From: Chryseosolibacter sp040902445
GTDB lineage: Bacteria; Bacteroidota; Bacteroidia; Cytophagales; Cyclobacteriaceae
Reading direction: 5' to 3'
DNA: 42,383 nucleotides
Assembly (NCBI GenBank): GCA_040902445.1
Contig: JBBDXJ010000075.1
Span: 1-42,383, forward strand
Shown: piece after piece, positions 33,335 through 41,181 of the stretch
How positions within the stretch are numbered: position 1 is the first letter of the stretch
How the letters are laid out: every line of letters begins with the position of its first letter
Notes under the pieces: model-generated
Database searches by the model: none
Told to the model about the DNA's origin: nothing
Seen by the model: the letters and a program-made list of their open reading frames with translations, nothing else
Made by a program: the position numbers and the translations under genes

Positions 33335-35416
33335 TCAATAAGACCCGTGAAATTTACGCAATCCCCATTCAGCGGTGACAAGCAGTAACAATAACCAAAA
33401 AACCCATTTAAGATTGATCAGCGAATCATAAGTTTCCTCGGTGTGAATGACGCTCGTCGCTTCGGTTTTTTGAAGATTGGACTGCAGTGCCGGCACTTGC
33501 GAGACAGAGTAGAACTTGCCACCAGTATTTTCAGAAAGTTTTCTCAACAGGTCAAAATCGGCTGTGAGGTTTTGCAATTCGGCCTGTCGTTCTACAACGG
33601 CAAATTCACCACGCACTTCTTCTGTTTTCCCATTCAATGCGGTTCTGGAGCGGTAGCGATAGACCCCTTCCTTTAATCCGCCGATCTGATAACGTGTATT
33701 TCCCGGGCTGATAACATAATTGTAGTTCGTTCGTTCACCATTCTCATGCGTGATGTCGATTTCTACCGAATTGCCGTACACCGGTTCGAAAATGTCGTTG
33801 TAAACCTGACTTTCAATTACAACGGGCTCGGTATCCGAAAATTCCTGGCGCACCGGATAACTTCTGAATTTTCTTTTATCTTCCGTTGTGCTGAGGAACT
33901 GGATCAGCTTTCCAAAAACCTCATCGAAGGAGAGCGTATTTTCTGTCCGGTCGAATTCATTCAATCGCCAGCGCCAGAGCCCTTCTCCCAGCATCAAACC
34001 GATCTTTTTTGTGTCTTCCGTTGTCAGGATCAGGAGCGGTTTTTCAGTTGTGATACTCCCAACTCTTTGAGAAAGCACTGTGGAAACTCCTGCGCGGACC
34101 TGCATCTTACCGAAATGAACTGAGACCGGGGGAAAGTTTGAAAACGCTGAACTGGCTTCCGCAGTTATGCTGAAGTTTGTTAATGCTGGGTTGACAACGG
34201 GAGTAACTTCATCGTATTCACGCGGAGGAGCCTCAAACTGAAGAGGTAAATTTTGGCGTGCCAACTGCCTCAGATCGGTTTGATGGCCTAGTATTAGCAA
34301 GACCGATGATTTACTCTTCATGAAATTCTGGAAGATCCCCGTGGTTTTTGCCCGCAAATCGGGCGACTGATGAAAGATAACCAAATCGATATTGTCGGGA
34401 ATCAGAGCGCTTGCCTGTTGCTGGCTGACGTCAGGAATATGCAGGATAAACTCATAGTTCGAATTCTTTGTGATCACTTCACGCAGCGCTTTAATATCCG
34501 GATGTGGTGCCGCCGCGACACAAAGGATCTTCTTCCTGCCTTCGACCACTTCTACAAAAACTGAGGAGCGATTATTTTTTGTGTTGTACTCTTCGGGCCT
34601 GGCCTGGATCTGAATATCGTATTTCTGGATGCCCTGTTCATCGGCTAATGGCTGAAAATCAAAAGTCAGCAACTGGCCAGGCAAAAACTTTTTAGTTTGC
34701 CTTTCCAGGACCTTTCCGCGTTTAAGCAGCGTGGCAGTTATTCCGCTTGCCGGTATGTTTTTCACCTGAACCTCCGCCCGCAACGGAAATTTATTTCCCT
34801 GATAGGCTATTTTGTTGTACGCGATATTTTTCAGCGCAATGTCTGCGCGCACGGTGGTATCTCCAATGCCGATGGTGTGCACGGGAAAATTATAATTGGA
34901 ATAAAGCGGCGAAAGGCCGGCGTTGTATATCCCATCAGAAACCAAGATCACACCCGCGACATTTTTCCCCTCGAATTGGTTAGAGATCCTTTTTAAAGCG
35001 CCATTGATATCGGAAGTAGCACCCTCGTAATTGAAGGTTGACGTATTGTCATCGGTGAGTGAATGAATTTCAGATTCATATCCCTGGCTTTCGAGGAGTT
35101 CTTTTGTTTCGGTGAGTTTTTCGTGAAGGACCGACCTGGTCAGGGAATCAGTGGCCTCACCAATGGACGAGGAATTGTCGTGTAGGATAATAAAGGCCGG
35201 CTTCTCATAAAGGTTTGAGATCTGTTTCACGATAGGACCGAGCAACAAAAAAGCGAGGAAAAATGCCAGGATAGCACGGAAGGAAAAAAGCATTGTATTC
35301 ATGCCTTTACTCCATGGGTGTTTGGTTCTAAAATACTGCAGTGCTGCATAACCGAGACCAACGATTATGCATACCACAAGAAATTCAGGTGCGGATTCTA
35401 ATATGACGCGTTGCAT
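33335..35416 (-). CDS. VWA-domain membrane protein
   Basis: This 693-residue inner-membrane protein has two N-terminal helices (about 10-30 and 42-62) and one C-terminal helix (about 665-685). A von Willebrand A-like domain follows the second helix: IILHDNSSSIG carries the DxSxS metal-site pattern, and ILVSDGIYNAG the later aspartate. The middle has Ig-like and glutamine-amidotransferase-like segments (HIPDVSQQQASALIPDNIDL). This is the layout of large membrane VWA proteins of Bacteroidota, related to the Bat group, of unknown role. It could work with the MoxR ATPase at 24885, but they are not adjacent. Its stop codon touches the repeat element at 33334. Confidence 0.78.
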   Translation of the reverse strand: MQRVILESAPEFLVVCIIVGLGYAALQYFRTKHPWSKGMNTMLFSFRAILAFFLAFLLLGPIVKQISNLYEKPAFIILHDNSSSIGEATDSLTRSVLHEKLTETKELLESQGYESEIHSLTDDNTSTFNYEGATSDINGALKRISNQFEGKNVAGVILVSDGIYNAGLSPLYSNYNFPVHTIGIGDTTVRADIALKNIAYNKIAYQGNKFPLRAEVQVKNIPASGITATLLKRGKVLERQTKKFLPGQLLTFDFQPLADEQGIQKYDIQIQARPEEYNTKNNRSSVFVEVVEGRKKILCVAAAPHPDIKALREVITKNSNYEFILHIPDVSQQQASALIPDNIDLVIFHQSPDLRAKTTGIFQNFMKSKSSVLLILGHQTDLRQLARQNLPLQFEAPPREYDEVTPVVNPALTNFSITAEASSAFSNFPPVSVHFGKMQVRAGVSTVLSQRVGSITTEKPLLILTTEDTKKIGLMLGEGLWRWRLNEFDRTENTLSFDEVFGKLIQFLSTTEDKRKFRSYPVRQEFSDTEPVVIESQVYNDIFEPVYGNSVEIDITHENGERTNYNYVISPGNTRYQIGGLKEGVYRYRSRTALNGKTEEVRGEFAVVERQAELQNLTADFDLLRKLSENTGGKFYSVSQVPALQSNLQKTEATSVIHTEETYDSLINLKWVFWLLLLLVTAEWGLRKFHGSY

Positions 35417-35477
35417 GACTTGATTATACCTTTATACCTTGATCAGCGGTAGGCTCCCACATCCGCCCTGATCCCAA

Positions 35478-35509
35478 ACTTACAACTTATAACTTATCAC
35501 TTACCACTT
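35478..35509. repeat. Degenerate ACTTA-type repeats next to the rarA stop
   Basis: Words of the form ACTTACA, ACTTATA, ACTTATC and ACTTACC follow one another, reaching four bases from the rarA stop codon (TAA on the minus strand, 35514-35516). Read from rarA this is the same kind of post-stop repeat as after infB and rmlA. No inverted partner was found in the spacer. Confidence 0.6.
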
Positions 35510-35513
35510 TTCC

Positions 35514-36782
35514 TTAATAACCGTATTTTTCTTTCCAGAGGTTTCGCAGGTATTTTCTTAACTCTTCTTCTCTCGGATTATTACCCGGTTCATAGAATTT
35601 TGTTCCTTTTATTTTATCGGGTAGAAATTCGGAGGAAATAAAATTCCCTTCGTACTGATGGGCGTATTTGTAATCTTTTCCATAACCCAGATTCTTCATC
35701 AGCTTTGTAGGGGCATTCCGGATTGACAACGGAACGGGCAGATCACCGGTTTCGTTTACCTTTCCCAACGCGTTTTCTATGGCCATGTAGCTGGTATTGC
35801 TTTTCGGCGAAGCGGCCAGATATACCGCGCATTGGGCTAGAATAATGCGGGCCTCCGGATACCCGACGACGTTGACCGCCTGGAAAGTATTGTTGGCCAT
35901 GATTAGCGCTGTTGGGTTCGCGTTTCCAATGTCTTCAGAGGCGAGGATCAGCATTCTGCGGGCGATGAATTTTACGTCTTCTCCACCTTCGATCATTCGC
36001 GCCAAATAGTATACTGCCGCATTGGGATCGCTGCCGCGGATCGACTTAATAAACGCAGATATGATGTCATAGTGCTGTTCGCCACTTTTGTCGTACAAGG
36101 CAATGTGCTTTTGCGCAACGTCCATTACGAGGTCATCGGTCACTTCGATATCTCCCTCGACGGAATCAGAGATCAGCTCTACAAGATTTAGAAGTTTCCT
36201 TCCATCCCCTCCCGAAATGTTAAGCAACGCTTCATGTTCTTTGATATTAAAGCTGCGCTTCTTTAACCACTCATCTTTTTTCAAGGCTTGTTCAACGAGT
36301 GCAAGCAATTGGGACTCACCCAATGGTTTAAGAGTATAAACCTGGCAGCGTGATAACAGCGCTGAGTTTACCTCAAAAGATGGATTTTCAGTGGTGGCGC
36401 CGATCAGGGTGATGATCCCTTTTTCAACTGCTCCCAGTAAGGCATCCTGCTGGGATTTGTTGAAACGATGAATTTCATCAATAAAAAGTATTGATCTCTG
36501 TGAAACTCTTGCCTTTTCAATAACCTCTCTCACGTCTTTTACTCCCGAGCTCACGGCACTCAGCGTATGGAAAGGCTTTCTAACTTCGTTGGCAATTATA
36601 TTGGCTATGGTGGTTTTGCCAACACCTGGCGGTCCCCACAGGATCATAGAAGGGATGTTTCCGGATTGGATCGCTTTGCGAATAACACCACCATTTCCCG
36701 TAAGGTGTTCCTGTCCTATCAGCTCGTCGAGGCGGGACGGGCGCATTCGCTCAGCAAGAGGTGGATGAGAATTCAGTAACAC
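35514..36782 (-). CDS. rarA: Replication-associated recombination protein A (RarA/MgsA)
   Basis: RarA is a AAA+ ATPase related to clamp loaders that acts at stalled replication forks. The 422-residue protein has PLAERMRPSRLDELIGQEHL at the N-terminus, Walker A GPPGVGKTTIAN, Walker B and the following loop as FIDEIHRFNKSQQDALLGAV, a sensor segment IGATTENPSFEVNSALLSR, and the C-terminal tetramerisation domain. The start is taken as GTG 36782, since the first ATG (36746) would remove PLAER, which is part of the family N-terminus. A minus-strand TAATTTTG (36800-36793) could be its -7 element, giving an almost leaderless transcript. It is 97 bp upstream of the VWA gene. Confidence 0.93.
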   Translation of the reverse strand: MLLNSHPPLAERMRPSRLDELIGQEHLTGNGGVIRKAIQSGNIPSMILWGPPGVGKTTIANIIANEVRKPFHTLSAVSSGVKDVREVIEKARVSQRSILFIDEIHRFNKSQQDALLGAVEKGIITLIGATTENPSFEVNSALLSRCQVYTLKPLGESQLLALVEQALKKDEWLKKRSFNIKEHEALLNISGGDGRKLLNLVELISDSVEGDIEVTDDLVMDVAQKHIALYDKSGEQHYDIISAFIKSIRGSDPNAAVYYLARMIEGGEDVKFIARRMLILASEDIGNANPTALIMANNTFQAVNVVGYPEARIILAQCAVYLAASPKSNTSYMAIENALGKVNETGDLPVPLSIRNAPTKLMKNLGYGKDYKYAHQYEGNFISSEFLPDKIKGTKFYEPGNNPREEELRKYLRNLWKEKYGY

Positions 36783-37038
36783 GTTTTTTAAACAAAATTA
36801 AGTATTATTAATACAACTGCGTGATTAAAAAAACAGGTTCATGCACCTATTCTTTGACCATCGACTAATTTAAATCCAACAAAAAAAGCCCGTAAGCCAT
36901 TCTGCCTGCGCATGAATATTTGTTCTTTTAAATCGTAAGTTTACAACCCTTTAAGCTGTTTAAATATTTGTATATTTAATCCCCACAAAACTTAAACCGG
37001 GTATTATCTCCGGGCTCATCTCTTATTTAATATTGGCT

Positions 37039-37603
37039 ATGAAGATCTCTTACCTGATATTCCTGGGGTTCCTTCTTATTTTGATCATGTTTTCGATCAC
37101 TACCTATATCAATTATAGACAAACTGAGAAGGTAAATGAAAATTCAGAATGGTCTGCCAAGTCGACAACCGTCATGCGGGAGAGTAATCGCTTTCAGCGT
37201 AATATGGCAGAAGTGCTTTCTGAGAATATAAGATTACTTCAACGCAAGAATGAAGAACTTGATCAATTCGCTCATATTGTTTCGCATGATTTGAAAGCTC
37301 CGTTGCGCGGCATAGATAATGTAATTACATGGATTGAGGAAGACCACAGTACGGAGCTACCGCCAAAAATAAGTGAGTACATTCAGCGGCATCGAGTTCC
37401 TGACCAGTATCAGGCAAACAGACGAATGGAAGGAAACAAAGGCTTTCATCATCACAACCTCGGAAGAACGGGAGGATAAGGAGCTCACACGCAGGCTGGG
37501 GGTATCCGGATATATTGTTAAACCCCTGAAGTTCAATAATCCTTCTTCCATCGACTCATTCAATCTCATGATCGACCTCTTAAACATCAAAAACAAAACC
37601 TGA
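37039..37603 (+). pseudogene. Histidine kinase and response regulator fused by deletion
   Basis: The first part (37039-about 37382) encodes a transmembrane helix (ISYLIFLGFLLILIMF), the opening of a CHASE3-type sensor (ESNRFQRN), and then immediately the end of a HAMP linker and the histidine box (FAHIVSHDLKAPLRGI). The sensor body appears to be missing in frame. After KISEY the kinase stops; from about 37383 another frame reads SGIEFLTSIRQTDEWKETKA and RRLGVSGYIVKPLKF, the second half of a receiver domain. The ATPase domain and the phospho-accepting aspartate are gone. A kinase gene and its neighbouring regulator have thus been collapsed by two deletions. It ends one base before the S9 peptidase start. 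Confidence 0.75.
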
Positions 37604-37604
37604 A

Positions 37605-39515
37605 ATGAAAACAAGAGTTCTTCTACTGGCCAGTGTAATGATAACCATTTACACACAGGCGCAAAACGTGATGACGCCTGAAAGGTTGTGGCAACTCGGC
37701 AGGGTAAGTTCTCTGGGAGTGACGCCGGACGGTCAACAAGTCGTTTACCGCGTGAGCACACCGCTGGTTGCGGAGAATACAAATCAGGCTAAAATGTTTA
37801 CAGTATTCCTGACCGGAGGATCGCCAAAGGAAATCACCAGTGCAGAAGGCCTGCTCAAAGACAAGAATATTTCTCCGGATGGAAAGTATCGCATCAGCGT
37901 AAGGGATGTCAAAATACAAAAGGTCTTTGGCAAAGAGTTTTATCCCGCGTTGCAGAAATCAAATGCCCATATTTATGAAAGCCTCAATTACAGACATTGG
38001 GACACATGGGAGGATGGAGCTTACAGCCACCTGTTTGTTCAGCCGGCAAATAGTAACAATGCCGGCGACGCCAGGGATATTTTGGAAGGCGAACCTTTCG
38101 ATTGTCCACAGAAACCATTTGGCGGTGATGAAGACTACACCTGGAGTCCCGATAGCAGATTTGTAGTCTATGTGACGAAGAGAAAATCCGGAACAGCGTA
38201 CACGGTAAGTACAAATACGGACCTGTATGCGTATGAAGTTGCCACGGGTAAAACAACCAACCTGACGGAAGGCCTCATAGGATACGATACACATCCGGTT
38301 TATTCGGAACAGGGTACGCTCGCGTGGCAGAGTATGAAGCGCGACGGATATGAAGCTGATAAGAACGACATTCTTGTTAAGAACGGAACCGCCGTGATCA
38401 ATCTTACCCAAGACTGGGATGGGACGGTGAATACTTTTGTGTGGAGCCAGGATGGAAAAAAAATATATTTCACTGCTCCCACAGATGGTACAATTCAACT
38501 TTTTGAAGTTGAAAATCCTGGAGTTATCAGGAACAAGCCAGTTATAAAACAGATCACGAAAGGCGAATTTGATGTGACGGGAATTGCCGGCCAGTCGGTA
38601 AATGATCTCGTGGTGTCGCGCACGGATATGAATCACGCTGTTGAATTGTACCGGGTGAACGTTTCAACCGGGGCTTTCACTCAACTGACCCGCGTAAATG
38701 ACGATGCGTATCAGAAACTTTCACTGAGCAAAGTAGAGAAACGTTACGTTCGGACTACCGATGGAAAACAGCTGCTGGTATGGGTCATTTATCCCCCCGG
38801 TTTCGATGCATCAAAAAAATACCCCACGCTTTTGTATTGTCAGGGCGGACCACAATCCTCGTTGACGCAGTTTTATTCCTTCCGGTGGAATTTTCAGCTG
38901 ATGGCGGCCAATGGCTATATCGTTGTGGCTCCTGCCAGGCGCGGCATGCCCGTATTTGGTTTTGCGTGGAATGAAAAGATCAGCAAAGACTGGGGTGGAC
39001 AGGTCATGGATGATTATCTGTCGGCCATTGATGAAGTATCGAAGGAGCGTTTTGTTGATAAGACGAGGTTGGGATGTGTCGGTGCAAGTTACGGAGGTTA
39101 CTCTGTGTTTTATCTTGCAGGTATTCACAACAAGCGTTTTAAGACCTTCATCTCACACGATGGTGTCTTCAACATGAAAAGCATGTACGGCACCACCGAG
39201 GAGTTGTGGTTTGTAAACTGGGACATGGGTGGGCCGTACTGGGAAAACGAGAATGCAGATGCGCAAAAGACTTATCAAAAGTTTGATCCGAGTTTGATGG
39301 TTGAAAAGTGGAATACGCCCATCATGATCGTTCACGGTGGAAAGGACTTCCGGGTTCCGCTGGGGCAATCATTGGAAGCTTTTCAGGCAGCGCAGTTGCG
39401 GGGCATCAAAAGCAAACTGGTATATTTTCCGGAAGAAAATCACTGGGTGCTGAGCGCGCAGAATGCATTGGTATGGCAGCACGAGTTTTTTAAGTGGCTG
39501 GAAGAGACGTTGTGA
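37605..39515 (+). CDS. S9-family prolyl oligopeptidase
   Basis: This 636-residue exported serine peptidase has a signal peptide (to about YTQAQN), a beta-propeller (about 25-370) and a C-terminal alpha/beta-hydrolase domain. The catalytic serine lies in GASYGGYS (about 496-503), the aspartate in HGGKDFRVP (about 582) and the histidine in ENHWVL (about 613). These dipeptidyl- or acylaminoacyl-peptidases trim peptides in the periplasm. The start follows the truncated response regulator by one base, so it was probably read from that locus' promoter. Its TGA is part of the second copy of the dispersed repeat that begins at 39512. Confidence 0.92.
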   Translation: MKTRVLLLASVMITIYTQAQNVMTPERLWQLGRVSSLGVTPDGQQVVYRVSTPLVAENTNQAKMFTVFLTGGSPKEITSAEGLLKDKNISPDGKYRISVRDVKIQKVFGKEFYPALQKSNAHIYESLNYRHWDTWEDGAYSHLFVQPANSNNAGDARDILEGEPFDCPQKPFGGDEDYTWSPDSRFVVYVTKRKSGTAYTVSTNTDLYAYEVATGKTTNLTEGLIGYDTHPVYSEQGTLAWQSMKRDGYEADKNDILVKNGTAVINLTQDWDGTVNTFVWSQDGKKIYFTAPTDGTIQLFEVENPGVIRNKPVIKQITKGEFDVTGIAGQSVNDLVVSRTDMNHAVELYRVNVSTGAFTQLTRVNDDAYQKLSLSKVEKRYVRTTDGKQLLVWVIYPPGFDASKKYPTLLYCQGGPQSSLTQFYSFRWNFQLMAANGYIVVAPARRGMPVFGFAWNEKISKDWGGQVMDDYLSAIDEVSKERFVDKTRLGCVGASYGGYSVFYLAGIHNKRFKTFISHDGVFNMKSMYGTTEELWFVNWDMGGPYWENENADAQKTYQKFDPSLMVEKWNTPIMIVHGGKDFRVPLGQSLEAFQAAQLRGIKSKLVYFPEENHWVLSAQNALVWQHEFFKWLEETL

Positions 39516-39602
39516 GTGGTCAGTGGTGAGTCGGGTGTGCGTTTATAAATTTTGGTTTTCTATCGCTTGATTCCTGCTGATTCTTTTTTGTGAGTTGTGA
39601 AT
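39512..39602 (+). repeat. Copy B of the dispersed 90-bp repeat
   Basis: This is a diverged direct copy of 6141-6230: both begin GTGAGT in the same register to the preceding TGA stop, share segments such as TCGCTTGATT and TGCTGATTCTTT, and end in GTGAGTTGTGAAT. Unlike copy A it has no inverted partner downstream. The rest of 39516-39770 contains no visible gene. Confidence 0.8.
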
Positions 39603-39770
39603 TTGGTGCGCTAACTAAATGAACTTCCCTTTGTATCCAGCAATACACTTGAAAACGATAGGAACATACTCTTCTCTGTAAAATAAATGGAAGGTTCATT
39701 CGATTTGGATTGGCGTCAAATATAGGGCAATTGAGTTGCTTGATTTTACATGAAGTGATAATTTGGTGGT

Positions 39771-39965
39771 ATGAAAAAGAAATTAATAACATTTGTCACA
39801 GTCTTTGTGGGCAATTTTGCGTTGTCTTATTTTTTTATTGAAGAGCGTGATATTCCCAGCTTTCTTTTCGTGAGCGCCGGAGCCGCTGCGTTTGTGGCGC
39901 TTACGGAAGATTATCAGTTGAAGTTAGTTGTGAGGGCTGTAAAGAAAATCGTTAAGCCGCGTTAA
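39771..39965 (+). CDS. Small membrane protein of unknown function
   Basis: This 64-residue protein has two hydrophobic segments (about 5-22 and 30-46) and a basic end (VRAVKKIVKPR), consistent with an inner-membrane hairpin. No family is recognised. ATG 39771 and an ordinary codon pattern support it. The spacer on either side is short, and the era gene converges on it. Confidence 0.5.
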   Translation: MKKKLITFVTVFVGNFALSYFFIEERDIPSFLFVSAGAAAFVALTEDYQLKLVVRAVKKIVKPR

Positions 39966-40013
39966 TATTTGAGGACAAGACTCCAATTCAAAGTTTATAA
40001 ATTCCGATCACCG

Positions 40014-40901
40014 TCATTCCAGATAGCCGAACTGTCTCAACCGGTTCTTTTCCTTTCGCCAGTTACGTGCGACCTTCACGTGGGTCTCCAGGAAGACTTT
40101 TTTTCCGAAGAATGCTTCCATGTCTTTACGGGCTTCCGTTCCTACTTTCTTTAAGGAACTCCCTGCCTTGCCTATTACTATTCCTTTTTGTGTATCTCGT
40201 TCAACGTATATTTCCGCGCTGATCTTGAGGATATCCTTTTCATCCTTGAATGAATTGATTGCCACCTCGCAGCTATACGGTATCTCTTCCTCGTAATTGA
40301 GAAAGATCTTCTCGCGAAGTATCTCGGAAGCGAAAAATCTTTCTGTGCGGTCTGTATACTCATCCTGCGGGAAGAATGGCGGGTGGGTTGCCAAAAATCC
40401 TTTAATCACCTCCAGGATGCTGTTTACATTCAGCCCTGTTTTTGCCGAGACCGGTATGATCTCCCTTACGTTCTCAAGCGCTTGTTTCCAGTATTGGATC
40501 TTGTCTTCGACCTGAGAACCTTTCGCCAGATCCACTTTATTGATAAGCAGAACGATTGGTTTTTCCATTCTTTTAAACCGTTCAAAAAGGTCTTCCTCGT
40601 ACTTATCATGAAGTTCAACAACCAGTAAGATCACATCCGCATCCTCCAACGAAACCTTGACATAAGTCATCATCGCCTCGTGAAGGGAATATCTTGGTTC
40701 GAGGATACCGGGTGTATCGGAGTATACTATCTGGAAGTCCTCTCCATTTAAGATTCCCATGATCCGGTGGCGGGTAGTCTGGGCTTTGGCAGTAATAATG
40801 GAGACATTCTCGCCTACGAGTTTATTCATAAGCGACGATTTCCCGACATTGGGTTTCCCGACAATACTTACAAACCCGGATTTAAACTCTTTTTGTTCCA
40901 T
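40014..40901 (-). CDS. era: Ribosome-associated GTPase Era
   Basis: Era is an essential GTPase that binds the 3' end of 16S rRNA and assists 30S assembly. The 295-residue protein has GKPNVGKSSLMNKL, an effector threonine in KAQTTRHR, DTPG and NKVD in the G domain (about 1-170), and a C-terminal KH domain with IGKAGSSLKKVGTEARKDME. ATG 40901 is chosen; a TTG just upstream (40904) is less likely. It is divergent from the initiator tRNA, and der, another ribosome-assembly GTPase, follows that tRNA, so ribosome-related genes are grouped here. Confidence 0.96.
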   Translation of the reverse strand: MEQKEFKSGFVSIVGKPNVGKSSLMNKLVGENVSIITAKAQTTRHRIMGILNGEDFQIVYSDTPGILEPRYSLHEAMMTYVKVSLEDADVILLVVELHDKYEEDLFERFKRMEKPIVLLINKVDLAKGSQVEDKIQYWKQALENVREIIPVSAKTGLNVNSILEVIKGFLATHPPFFPQDEYTDRTERFFASEILREKIFLNYEEEIPYSCEVAINSFKDEKDILKISAEIYVERDTQKGIVIGKAGSSLKKVGTEARKDMEAFFGKKVFLETHVKVARNWRKEKNRLRQFGYLE

Positions 40902-40917
40902 CAATCGGCAAAGTTAC

Positions 40918-40948
40918 TTGTTTTTTACCAGTGAAGGTTCTACTTTTG
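40918..40948 (+). promoter_or_regulatory. Consensus promoter upstream of the initiator tRNA
   Basis: TTG at 40918-40920, a 20-bp spacer and TACTTTTG at 40941-40948 match the Bacteroidota promoter consensus. Transcription would start near 40955, about 60 bp before the tRNA. It points away from era. Confidence 0.7.
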
Positions 40949-41014
40949 TGCCTCCAATTTGAAAACCGGGAACTAAATTGAAGCTTTTGGCAGTTATAGT
41001 TCTCCAAAACATAT

Positions 41015-41087
<73 letters not shown>

Positions 41088-41094
41088 CTTAGTC

Positions 41095-41119
41095 AGGCGA
41101 TCTGTTGGTCGCCTTTTTT
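41095..41119 (+). terminator. Intrinsic terminator after the initiator tRNA
   Basis: AGGCGA (41095-41100) pairs with TCGCCT (41109-41114) around an eight-base loop and is followed by a T run. It separates the tRNA transcript from der. Confidence 0.85.
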
Positions 41120-41181
41120 GTTTAAAAAAAACATGACCTGGGCTCATATCCGCCAAGAAGGACAGAATTTTTTAAAATTAA

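Noticed and set aside
37039..37603. Kinase/receiver relic considered as a working fusion protein
   Set aside because: The two parts are in different frames, and both the ATPase domain and the phospho-acceptor aspartate are missing.
37959..38636. Minus-strand frame of 225 codons inside the S9 gene
   Set aside because: Shadow of the S9 coding sequence; its composition (many His, Arg and Cys) is typical of antisense frames.
41137..41155. TGGGCTCATA word after the initiator tRNA considered as a partial second tRNA
   Set aside because: Only the anticodon-arm word is shared; no acceptor, D or T arm follows, so chance similarity is more likely.
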